NCBI GenBank assembly: GCA_030691775.1 | Contig: JAUYDN010000103.1 | Location: forward strand, 1-6,461 | DNA length: 6,461 nt | Source of the DNA: Dehalococcoidia bacterium | GTDB lineage: Bacteria; Chloroflexota; Dehalococcoidia; Dehalococcoidales; Fen-1064 | Direction: 5' to 3' | Shown: piece by piece, positions 1 through 4,966 of the stretch | Position numbering within the stretch: position 1 is the first letter of the stretch | How the letters are laid out: each line of letters starts with the position of its first letter | Made by a program: the position numbers and the translations under genes | The notes under the pieces: generated by a model | Told to the model about the DNA's origin: nothing | Seen by the model: the letters and a program-made list of their open reading frames with translations, nothing else | The model's database searches: none

Positions 1-1
1 C

Positions 2-220
2 ATCGGATTTCTGGAGCGTTTAAAAGACTATACCCGGGCAGGTTCGATTCTGGTAGTATCCCACATGGGTCCTATTAAGGTATTGATATGCCATCTGTTG
101 GGAATCAGTATGACGCACTGGTGGCAGATACGCACGGATACGGCCTCCCTCAGCGTTGTAGATATTACTCCCCGCGGCTCTATGCTCAACCGCCTCAATG
201 ATGTTTCCTATCTGAAATAG
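2..220 (+). CDS. Histidine phosphatase family protein (phosphoglycerate mutase-like), C-terminal part
   Basis: The gene enters from the left edge and only its last 72 residues are visible. The segment ILVVSHMGPIKVLICHLLGI, about residues 17-36 of the visible part, matches the second half of the histidine-phosphatase fold. There a conserved His in a V-S-H-x-G motif sits in the active site and is followed by a helix reading roughly IKxLxCHLLG. The tail WWQIRTDTASLSVVDI also fits, where the family normally has a W/R-x-I-x-x-D/N-x-x-S-x-S/T pattern. Members include phosphoglycerate mutases, alpha-ribazole phosphatase (CobC) and many broad phosphatases. The N-terminal RHG motif with the phosphorylated His lies outside the window, so substrate cannot be assigned. 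The stop codon is TAG. The downstream gene lies 225 bp away, so no operon link to it is evident. Confidence 0.8.
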   Translation: MGFLERLKDYTRAGSILVVSHMGPIKVLICHLLGISMTHWWQIRTDTASLSVVDITPRGSMLNRLNDVSYLK

Positions 221-252
221 GGAATGTGATTCGTATGAAAATAGCCTTATTT

Positions 253-308
253 GTCATCCTGGAGGAGTCCGTCCCGCCAACAATCGAAGGACGACGAAGG
301 ATCTCAGG
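253..308. repeat. Imperfect hairpin / possible intergenic repeat
   Basis: The gap between the phosphatase and the selenoprotein gene contains an imperfect inverted repeat. CCTGGAG (258-264) faces CTCAGG (303-308), and GTCCGTCC (267-274) faces GGACGAC (289-295); each pairing needs one bulged base. The loop is about 14 nt. The left edge GTCATCC (253-259) resembles the GTCATTCC ends of the palindromic repeats at 4141-4248, which suggests a related class of dispersed intergenic elements. Two short open frames cross this stretch, but neither resembles a known protein. Copy number elsewhere in the genome cannot be judged from here. Confidence 0.35.
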
Positions 309-374
309 GTGGGGCGAGAAAGTCATTACCCCCCAACGAGAATCCTGTTACAATTGTACTGGAAATGGTGTCCA

Positions 375-402
375 TTTTCATTCTTCGTGGTCCCGATATA
401 AA
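375..402 (+). promoter_or_regulatory. Possible sigma-70-type promoter for the selenoprotein gene
   Basis: TTTTCA (375-380, 4 of 6 consensus bases) and TATAAA (397-402, 5 of 6) are separated by 16 nt and would start transcription near 408-410. That gives a leader of about 37 nt ending in a strong Shine-Dalgarno. The -10 box lies in the loop of a small inverted repeat (TCCCG 391-395 / CGGGA 403-407). This could be an operator-like site or chance. The call rests on consensus matching by eye. Confidence 0.3.
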
Positions 403-434
403 CGGGATGAAAGATTCTAAGGTTTTATCAAGAC

Positions 435-440
435 GGAGGT
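435..440 (+). promoter_or_regulatory. Shine-Dalgarno that fixes the GTG start of the selenoprotein
   Basis: GGAGGT, a near-perfect anti-16S match, ends 5 nt before the GTG at 446. Upstream in-frame starts (251 and 407) have poorer sites and would add sequence with no family resemblance. The conserved amidotransferase-like core begins about ten residues after the GTG, which agrees with this choice. Confidence 0.75.
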
Positions 441-445
441 ATCCG

Positions 446-1186
446 GTGCCAGAAAAACCGGTCATTAAAAAGCTCGGTATTGTCGGCGATTACTCTCCCG
501 GTATGGCATCGCACATAGCCACCATAAATGCAATTGACCACGCACTAAAACACCTCTCACTCATGCTGGATGCCAGATGGATTCCGACCTGTTCCATTGC
601 AGGTGCTGACTACGTTAATACGCTCAAACCGTATTCCGGAATCTGGCTGGCGCCGGGGTCTCCCTACCGCAGTCAGCAAGGCGCGCATAACGCTATTAAA
701 TACGCGCGGGAGAGTGGCATCCCTTTCTTGGCGACCTGAGGGGGATTCCAGGAGACTCTGGTAGAGTTTGCGCGCAGTATCCTGGGTATAAAGGATGCGG
801 AGCACGCCGAAAACAACCCGGACGCGACCGTCCCTTTAATCACCCTGGTCAATCACCCCGTGCCTAATCGTAAGCCGGGTGCGCCCCGCTTGTCCGGGAA
901 AGTTAAACTCCGCATTAAAGGAGGCTCGTTGGCGCGCAAGGCATACCAACGCAGTGTCGTCCTGGAAGAGTTCAAGTGTAACTACGAGCTCAACCCATCG
1001 TACCAGCACCTGTTTGAAAAGAGCCAGCTGGTTATTACCGGTCTGGGTGAGCACGGAGAAGCCAGGATTATCGAGTTCCCGGGTAAGAGGTTTTTCCTGG
1101 CTACCGGTTTTCTACCCCAGTTGTCTTCGCAAATGGGTTTACCACACCCCCTGATTCTCGCTTTCCTTAAGGCAGTGACGGACTGA
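446..1186 (+). CDS. CTP synthase C-terminal region-related selenoprotein (class I glutamine amidotransferase-like), UGA read as selenocysteine
   Basis: This is a single 246-residue reading frame if the in-frame TGA at 737-739 (codon 98) is decoded as Sec. The frame is unchanged on both sides, and homology to one family is continuous across the TGA. Upstream are KLGIVGDYSPGMASH (9-23) and the oxyanion-side strand GIWLAPGSPY (65-74). Then comes the nucleophile elbow PFLAT-U-GGFQ (93-102), followed by DAEHAE (117-122), CNYELNP (178-184) and PHPLILAFLKA (233-243). The elbow matches the family pattern in which this position is Cys (GT-C-GGFQ). The protein resembles the glutaminase half of CTP synthase without the synthetase domain. 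Where CTP synthase has catalytic FHPE, this protein has FLPQ (222-225), so the His and Glu of the triad are absent and ammonia release from glutamine looks unlikely. No function is established. The alternative is a nonsense-mutated pseudogene, but the intact downstream half and the SECIS-like hairpin argue against it. The final stop is also TGA. Confidence 0.85.
737..739 (+). other. In-frame UGA codon proposed to encode selenocysteine (Sec98)
   Basis: The TGA lies at the nucleophile position of a class I amidotransferase-like elbow, between PFLAT and GGFQ. TGA is used as an ordinary terminator by rnhB, thiE and the translin-like gene here, and by this gene itself. General reassignment of TGA is therefore excluded and a site-specific recoding event is needed. 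Incorporation would need SelA, SelB, SelD and tRNA-Sec, none of which is in the window. Confidence 0.85.
753..769 (+). promoter_or_regulatory. Bacterial-type SECIS hairpin directly after the UGA
   Basis: AGACTCT (753-759) pairs with AGAGTTT (763-769): six Watson-Crick pairs and one G-U, enclosing a GGT triloop (760-762). The loop begins 20 nt after the UGA. In the well-studied Escherichia coli fdhF element the SelB-binding loop also begins with GGU, 18 nt after its UGA. The hairpin lies within the coding sequence, as is normal in bacteria. A competing shorter stem (CCAG 748-751 / CTGG 758-761) overlaps it but is weaker. Confidence 0.75.
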
Positions 1187-1204
1187 GCCAGCTCGTTTTT
1201 CCTC

Positions 1205-1233
1205 TTGCCCTCCATCCCATTGCGTGGTAAACT
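1205..1233 (+). promoter_or_regulatory. Possible promoter of the tmk-rnhB-yraN operon
   Basis: TTGCCC (1205-1210, 4 of 6) and TAAACT (1228-1233, 4 of 6) are 17 nt apart. The -10 box is preceded by TGG, an extended -10 TGn element. Transcription would start near 1240, leaving a leader of about 58 nt that contains the hairpin at 1259-1276. A second AT-rich hexamer, GATAAT (1237-1242), has no -35 at usable distance. Confidence 0.3.
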
Positions 1234-1258
1234 GGCGATAATCGGTTTTGACTTTTAA

Positions 1259-1276
1259 CCCTCGCCTTCGCGAGGG
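1259..1276 (+). terminator. GC-rich hairpin before tmk (weak terminator or leader structure)
   Basis: CCCTCGC (1259-1265) and GCGAGGG (1270-1276) form a perfect 7-bp stem with a CTTC tetraloop. It is followed by CAAGCTTTT, which is only a weak and delayed T-run. It could be an inefficient terminator for transcription arriving from the selenoprotein gene, or a structured leader of the tmk mRNA, since it ends 21 nt before the tmk start codon. Confidence 0.4.
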
Positions 1277-1297
1277 CAAGCTTTTGAGATAGTAACT

Positions 1298-1924
1298 GTG
1301 TCAGTTTTTATTACGTTCGAAGGTGGCGAGGGAAGCGGCAAGAGCAGTCAGGCGCGGGCACTTTACCGGACACTTCTCCGTCAATCCATCTCTGTCATTC
1401 TTATCCACGAGCCCGGTTCCACGCCGCTGGGTGAGAAGCTCAGCCGTTTACTCAAACATCACCGTGATATCCAGATTTCTCCGATAAGCGAGTTGTTACT
1501 TTTCAATGCCGCCCGCGCCCAGCTTGTATCCGAAGTCATCAGACCCGCACTGGAAAAGGGCACCGTGGTTATCTGCGACCGCTTTACCGATTCCACAATT
1601 GCCTACCAGGGTTCCGGACGCGGACTTGACATAAAACGTGTGGTAGCGGTAAATGATACGGCTACTGGCGGATTGAAACCACATCTTACCGTGCTCCTCG
1701 ATATTCCGGTAGAAGAAGGCTTGAAACGGAAGCAGGGCAAACATATCGACCGTTTTGAGCTTGAAAACATCGCTTTCCACGACAAGGTGCGGCAGGGCTA
1801 TCTCGCGCTGGCGAAACGGGAACCGCGGCGGTTTTTGGTGGTTGACGCCCGCCGGGACCGGCAGACGATTGCCGGGATAATACAGCAACAGGTCGGGCGA
1901 CTGCTCAAGAAATGGATGCCTTAA
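1298..1924 (+). CDS. tmk: Thymidylate (dTMP) kinase
   Basis: Phosphorylates dTMP to dTDP with ATP, an essential cytoplasmic step in dTTP synthesis. The 208-residue length is typical. The sequence shows the P-loop GGEGSGKS (9-16), the substrate-side EPG motif (38-40), the DR(F/Y) motif as CDRF (93-96) followed by TDSTIAYQGSGRGLD, and the LID segment KRKQGKHIDRFE (143-154). There is no Arg in the P-loop, while the LID is basic, which fits the bacterial type II arrangement. One oddity is that the usual R-E-P-G-G-T reads H-E-P-G-S-T here, replacing a commonly conserved Arg with His37. The start is GTG, chosen because MSVFITFEGG aligns with the family N-terminus; only a weak GAGAT precedes it. The gene heads a cluster, with rnhB starting 1 nt after its TAA stop. 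Confidence 0.95.
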   Translation: MSVFITFEGGEGSGKSSQARALYRTLLRQSISVILIHEPGSTPLGEKLSRLLKHHRDIQISPISELLLFNAARAQLVSEVIRPALEKGTVVICDRFTDSTIAYQGSGRGLDIKRVVAVNDTATGGLKPHLTVLLDIPVEEGLKRKQGKHIDRFELENIAFHDKVRQGYLALAKREPRRFLVVDARRDRQTIAGIIQQQVGRLLKKWMP

Positions 1925-1925
1925 T

Positions 1926-2561
1926 ATGGTTGTCACGCGACCCACGTTTTCTGAAGAAAAAGCGCAGTGGGCGTGCGGATATAGCCGCGTCGCAGGGGTT
2001 GATGAGGCGGGGCGGGGACCCCTGGCGGGTCCCGTGGTTGCCGCCGCTATTATCCTGCCCGGAGAGCTGAAGACCGGGTGGGCACGGCAAATTGCCGATA
2101 GTAAACTCGTCACTCCGTTGCGCCGTGAATACCTGTATTACCATCTGCGTGAGGTGGCGCTGGGGGTGGGGGTGGGTGTCATCGATTCCGCAACCATCGA
2201 TATGGTCGGTATTGCCAAAGCTACACGCCTGGCGATGAAACAGGCGGTGAAGCAAATCGACCCGCCGCCTGATTACCTGCTTATCGACTATTTCAAACTG
2301 CCCGAGGTGAGATTGCCGCAAAACGGGGTCATAGAAGGTGACACACTCTGCTTTTCTATCGCCTGCGCTTCAGTTATTGCCAAGGTGACCCGCGACTGCC
2401 TGATGAAGGAGCTGGATGCCGTTTATCCCGGCTACGGTTTCGCCAGACATAAAGGCTATTCCACCAGGGAGCACCTCGAATGCCTGCGGCGGTTAGGTGC
2501 TTCTCCCATCCACCGCCGCTCTTTTCGACCGGTGCGCGAGGTCTGCGGGGCGGAGCTATGA
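1926..2561 (+). CDS. rnhB: Ribonuclease HII
   Basis: Cleaves the RNA strand of RNA-DNA hybrids and initiates removal of single ribonucleotides misincorporated in DNA. The 211 residues include the hallmark GVDEAGRGPLAGPV (24-37), with catalytic D26 and E27. The third acid is D121 in LLIDYFKLP, and the fourth is D139 in EGDT. The 18-residue spacing of the last two equals that of D108/D126 in the Escherichia coli enzyme. SVIAKVTRD (149-157) and YGFARHKGYST near the C-terminus, including the Tyr that reads the ribonucleotide junction, are also present. The usual LLVDG after the third catalytic Asp is replaced by Y-F-K. ATG is one base after the tmk stop, and the last codons overlap the next gene as ATGA, so the three genes are almost certainly cotranscribed. 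Confidence 0.96.
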   Translation: MVVTRPTFSEEKAQWACGYSRVAGVDEAGRGPLAGPVVAAAIILPGELKTGWARQIADSKLVTPLRREYLYYHLREVALGVGVGVIDSATIDMVGIAKATRLAMKQAVKQIDPPPDYLLIDYFKLPEVRLPQNGVIEGDTLCFSIACASVIAKVTRDCLMKELDAVYPGYGFARHKGYSTREHLECLRRLGASPIHRRSFRPVREVCGAEL

Positions 2562-2929
2562 CGCGGAAAGCTACCGGTGCCCTGGGAGAAAGGCTGGCGG
2601 CAAACTTCCTCAACCAGCACGGCTATCGAATCATCGAAAACAATTTCCGCTGTCGTGAGGGAGAAATCGATATTATCGCCGTTAAAAACGACTGCCTGGT
2701 GTTTGTGGAGGTACGCGCCAAACGGAGCCGTCTCTTTGGTACTCCGGAAGAGTCGATTACTGCCACCAAAAAAAAGCATTTGAGGGCGGCGGCAGAAAGG
2801 TACAGGCAAGCGCATAACGGCTTGCCAACCGAGTGGCGCATCGACGTGGTGGCGGTGGAGCTTGACCGGTCAGGGAAAGTACAACGGCTGGAAATAATTG
2901 AAAACGCCGTGGAAGATGAAGAAGGGTAA
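2558..2929 (+). CDS. yraN: UPF0102 family protein, YraN-like nuclease-fold protein
   Basis: This small soluble protein of 123 residues is the usual size for the UPF0102 family, which has the restriction-endonuclease-like fold and often lies beside rnhB. The start is the ATG that overlaps the rnhB stop (ATGA), with GGAG four to seven bases upstream. An in-frame ATG at 2480 lies inside rnhB and is less likely. Visible family marks are GALGERLAANFL (7-18), the putative metal-binding core GEIDII (35-40), and FVEVRAK (49-55), equivalent to the E-x-K end of a PD-(D/E)xK motif with Lys replaced by Arg. TATKKKHL (68-75) and RIDVVAVE (94-101) are also conserved. Biochemical role is unproven for the family; a part in DNA repair or recombination is inferred from fold and neighbours. 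Confidence 0.9.
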   Translation: MTRKATGALGERLAANFLNQHGYRIIENNFRCREGEIDIIAVKNDCLVFVEVRAKRSRLFGTPEESITATKKKHLRAAAERYRQAHNGLPTEWRIDVVAVELDRSGKVQRLEIIENAVEDEEG

Positions 2930-2958
2930 CCGGGTTTAACTTTACATAAAGATGATAC

Positions 2959-2987
2959 TTGTGTTAACAATACTGACGTGATAGAAT
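2959..2987 (+). promoter_or_regulatory. Promoter of thiE with extended -10
   Basis: TTGTGT (2959-2964, matching in the first three bases) and TAGAAT (2982-2987, 5 of 6) are 17 nt apart, with TGA (2979-2981) supplying an extended -10. Start of transcription is expected near 2993-2995, only about 10 nt before the thiE ATG. There is no room for a TPP riboswitch in the 74-bp gap between genes. Confidence 0.5.
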
Positions 2988-3003
2988 TTTATTTTGTGTA
3001 ACT

Positions 3004-4065
3004 ATGGCTTCTCCAGAAGCAATAACGCCCCAAAATCTCCGCATCGTTGACGCCAGTCTTAACCGGACCGCCGAAGGACTCCGCTATCTTGAGGATGTTT
3101 CCCGTTTTATCCTCAACGATGCCTTACTGACCCGACGGCTCAAATCTCTGCGTCGCGAACTGATAACCAGCGAATTCCCGTTCCAGAAGCAGTTGATGGA
3201 ATCACGGGATGCCGCGGGTGATGTTGGTATTACCGGCAGGAAACCGGAAAAAACGGAAGTCCGGGACCTGCCTACCTCAATCATTGCCAACGCACGGCGC
3301 GGGCAGGAAGCCCTGCGCACCCTCGAGGAGTTCTCCAAAGTGGTGACGTTCTCTCCCTCTCTCACATCCCAAAAACTGGAACAGGCACGCTTTGAGCTAT
3401 ATACGATTGAGAAGGAAATGCTCGGCAGGTTATTGCGGAAAGACAAGACCGAGAGTATCCGCGGCGTATATGTCATCATCGATATGCAGTCGCTGAAAGG
3501 TCGGGACCATGTCGAGGTCACACGCCAGGTAATTCAAGGTGGCGCTCGCGTGATTCAGCTCAGGGATAAAACTCTTGACCGCGGCCAGTTGTTGCCCATC
3601 GCAATGGAGATGCAGCAGGTGTGCGCGGAAAACAACGCGCTTTTTATTGTCAACGATTATACCGACCTGGTACTGGCGGTGCGGGCGGACGGCGTGCACC
3701 TGGGGCAGACGGACTTACCCGTGTCAATTGTACGCAAGCTAATACCCCTGGATATACTTATCGGGTGCTCGGTGTATAATGCGGAGCAGGCGGTGAAAGC
3801 CGCTGAAGACGGTGCGGACTACGTGGCGGTGGGAGCAATCTATCAAACACCCAGTAAAGAATCGGTGGTGGTGGGACTGGATGTGTTGAGAAAGGTTAAG
3901 ACGGCGGTTTCTCTGCCCGTGGTTGCCATCGGGGGAATCAACCTGGAAAACATCGCGGAAGTGCGGGAGGCTGGCGCAGATGCTGTGTCTGTAATCAGTG
4001 CGGTGCTCGGCGCTAAGTCACCGGAAACAGCCACACGGAAACTGATGAAAAAATTCGGAAAATGA
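3004..4065 (+). CDS. thiE: Thiamine-phosphate synthase with N-terminal ThiD2-type domain
   Basis: This 353-residue fusion is longer than a plain ThiE of about 210 residues. The N-terminal region (about 11-140), starting NLRIVDASLNRTAEGLRYLE, matches the ThiD2 domain, described as an HMP-phosphate kinase without the HMP-kinase step. The C-terminal TIM barrel (about 152-353) is ThiE, which joins HMP-PP to the thiazole phosphate. ThiE marks are IQLRDK (184-189), VNDYTDLVLAVRADGVHLGQ (216-235), GAIYQTPSKES (277-287, where most ThiE have GPxxxTxTK), VVAIGGI (306-312) and VSVISAV (328-334). Fusion lets one polypeptide make and use HMP-PP. ATG 3004 is the only ATG, GTG or TTG start after an in-frame stop at 2974. 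It has no Shine-Dalgarno, which together with the promoter position suggests near-leaderless translation. Confidence 0.94.
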   Translation: MASPEAITPQNLRIVDASLNRTAEGLRYLEDVSRFILNDALLTRRLKSLRRELITSEFPFQKQLMESRDAAGDVGITGRKPEKTEVRDLPTSIIANARRGQEALRTLEEFSKVVTFSPSLTSQKLEQARFELYTIEKEMLGRLLRKDKTESIRGVYVIIDMQSLKGRDHVEVTRQVIQGGARVIQLRDKTLDRGQLLPIAMEMQQVCAENNALFIVNDYTDLVLAVRADGVHLGQTDLPVSIVRKLIPLDILIGCSVYNAEQAVKAAEDGADYVAVGAIYQTPSKESVVVGLDVLRKVKTAVSLPVVAIGGINLENIAEVREAGADAVSVISAVLGAKSPETATRKLMKKFGK

Positions 4066-4143
4066 AAAGAAATGGAGAACCCCCTTAATTACAAGGATGT
4101 CTGAAAATGTGGTTAATTAACACGGAGAGTTGTTCAGGTCTGG

Positions 4144-4187
4144 ATTCCCGCCGGAGTTTACCCCGTGCCACGACACGGGGCGGGAAT
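4144..4187. repeat. Nested palindrome, first unit of an intergenic repeat
   Basis: Inner arms CCCCGTG (4161-4167) and CACGGGG (4174-4180) enclose a 6-nt loop. Outer arms ATTCCCG (4144-4150) and CGGGAAT (4181-4187) stack directly on the 3' side, with a 10-nt bulge on the 5' side. The TGGATTCCCG ... CGGGAATGAC outline is typical of short palindromic elements dispersed in many bacterial intergenic regions. It has no T-run, so an ordinary intrinsic terminator is not indicated. Confidence 0.7.
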
Positions 4188-4198
4188 GACGTTCTGGA

Positions 4199-4234
4199 GA
4201 AGTTGGATTCCAGCGAAAGCTGGAATCCAACTTC
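4199..4234. repeat. Perfect 16-bp palindromic hairpin with GAAA loop, second repeat unit
   Basis: Positions 4199-4214 pair without mismatch to 4219-4234 around a GAAA tetraloop (4215-4218). The unit shares TGGATTCC with the preceding one (4141-4148 and 4204-4211). It is bracketed by GGAATGAC (4183-4190) and its exact reverse complement GTCATTCC (4241-4248), so the whole of 4141-4248 looks like a composite repeat. The hairpin could also slow or stop transcription leaving thiE, although only CCTCTTT follows it. Confidence 0.8.
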
Positions 4235-4307
4235 CTCTTTGTCATTCCAGGTGGTTTAGTACAACCTCGGAAATCTTTACAGTACAATGCTTTAGGAACA
4301 ATTGTTT

Positions 4308-4311
4308 GGAG
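4308..4311 (+). promoter_or_regulatory. Shine-Dalgarno of the translin-like gene
   Basis: GGAG ends 4 nt before the ATG at 4316, supporting that start. A TACAAT hexamer (4283-4288) could be a -10 box, but no good -35 lies 16-18 nt upstream, so no promoter is called. Confidence 0.6.
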
Positions 4312-4315
4312 AAAC

Positions 4316-4966
4316 ATGGCAAGACTGACAGATAATCTGGATGCAATCGCTGACCGCATACGGGCAGTATTCGCCGCCAAAGACGCCGCCAGGGAAAGAA
4401 TTTTACCCCTGTGCCGTGAGGTCATCCGCTACAGCAGTAACGCCATTCGTGCTCTGCACCGGCAGGAAATGGACGACGCCCGGAAAATGCTGGAAGAAGC
4501 GCGCCGCCTGCTGGACGAGGTTGAGAAAGCCAGCGCGGATGGCGGGGAACTGGTACGTCACGGGTTTATGACTGACGCTCAAAAAGAATATGCGGAGGGA
4601 TGTATCACCCTCGCCCTGGTGAACGGCAAACCCCCACCCTCCCCGGAGGAATTAAGGGTTGACTCTGTCGCCTATTTGCACGGTTTAGGGGAGGCGGTGG
4701 GCGAGCTGAGACGGTACTTGCTCGATAGCATGCGTAAAGGCGACCTATCACGCGGGGAAGAACTATTGTCCGCAATGGACGATATTTACAACATATTGGT
4801 TACGGTGGACTTTCCGGATGCCATTACCGGAGGTTTACGCCGCACGACGGATATGGTTCGCGGCGTCCTGGAAAAGACCCGCAGTGACCTGACGCTGACT
4901 ATCCGGCAAAAAGAGCTGGAAAACAGACTGAAGGACTACGATTACGAGAGGGAGGATACTGAGTGA
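4316..4966 (+). CDS. Translin/TRAX family protein, probable C3PO-like RNA-binding nuclease
   Basis: A 216-residue, all-helical, highly charged soluble protein. Landmarks of the translin family are RERILPLCREVIRYSSNAIR (26-45), QKEYAEG (89-95), YLHGLGEAVGELRR (120-133) and MDDIYNIL (154-161) followed by PDA (167-169). The C-terminal helix is LEKTRSDLTLTIRQKELENR (185-204). Family members assemble as hollow oligomers that bind nucleic acid; in C3PO, the TRAX subunit is an RNase. Aligning by motif to human TRAX from memory, its catalytic E126, E129 and D193 correspond to E91, E94 and E126 here, with Glu for the last Asp. The set of acids is therefore kept, which favours an active TRAX-like enzyme over a pure binding protein. 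Bacterial function is not established; an archaeal relative is known to cleave RNA. The last bases overlap the hppA start as GTGA, so the two are translationally coupled. Confidence 0.88.
   Translation: MARLTDNLDAIADRIRAVFAAKDAARERILPLCREVIRYSSNAIRALHRQEMDDARKMLEEARRLLDEVEKASADGGELVRHGFMTDAQKEYAEGCITLALVNGKPPPSPEELRVDSVAYLHGLGEAVGELRRYLLDSMRKGDLSRGEELLSAMDDIYNILVTVDFPDAITGGLRRTTDMVRGVLEKTRSDLTLTIRQKELENRLKDYDYEREDTE
4951..4955 (+). promoter_or_regulatory. Shine-Dalgarno that sets the GTG start of hppA
   Basis: GGAGG, inside the end of the translin-like gene, ends 7 nt before GTG 4963. It decides for this start, whose reading frame overlaps the upstream stop codon by four bases. Confidence 0.75.

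Noticed and set aside
226..420. 64-codon open frame (GTG start) just after the phosphatase gene
   Set aside because: It crosses the hairpin/repeat region, resembles no family I know, and ends before the strong Shine-Dalgarno of the selenoprotein gene.
251..445. Longer N-terminus for the selenoprotein from ATG 251 or ATG 407
   Set aside because: The added residues come from repeat-like non-coding DNA and have no family similarity; GTG 446 has GGAGGT at ideal spacing.
737..739. TGA as a pseudogene mutation, or as general TGA reassignment
   Set aside because: The downstream frame is intact and conserved, a SECIS-like hairpin follows, and neighbouring genes use TGA as a normal stop.
860..1186. 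Separate 108-residue gene starting at GTG 860
   Set aside because: It is the same frame and the same protein family as the upstream part; no Shine-Dalgarno precedes it and it would lack the active-site elbow.
1184..1200. Intrinsic terminator after the selenoprotein gene (GAG/CTC stem before TTTTT)
   Set aside because: Only three to four base pairs can form, too weak to call despite the T-run.
1496..2113. 205-codon minus-strand open frame opposite tmk and rnhB
   Set aside because: It is antisense to two clearly conserved genes and has no recognisable motifs.
2930..3003. TPP riboswitch upstream of thiE
   Set aside because: The gap is only 74 bp, carries a promoter close to the start codon, and lacks the conserved thi-box elements such as CUGAGA.
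4112..4121. Ten-base palindrome GTTAATTAAC after thiE
   Set aside because: It is short and AT-rich, easily due to chance, and no partner site or promoter gives it a role.
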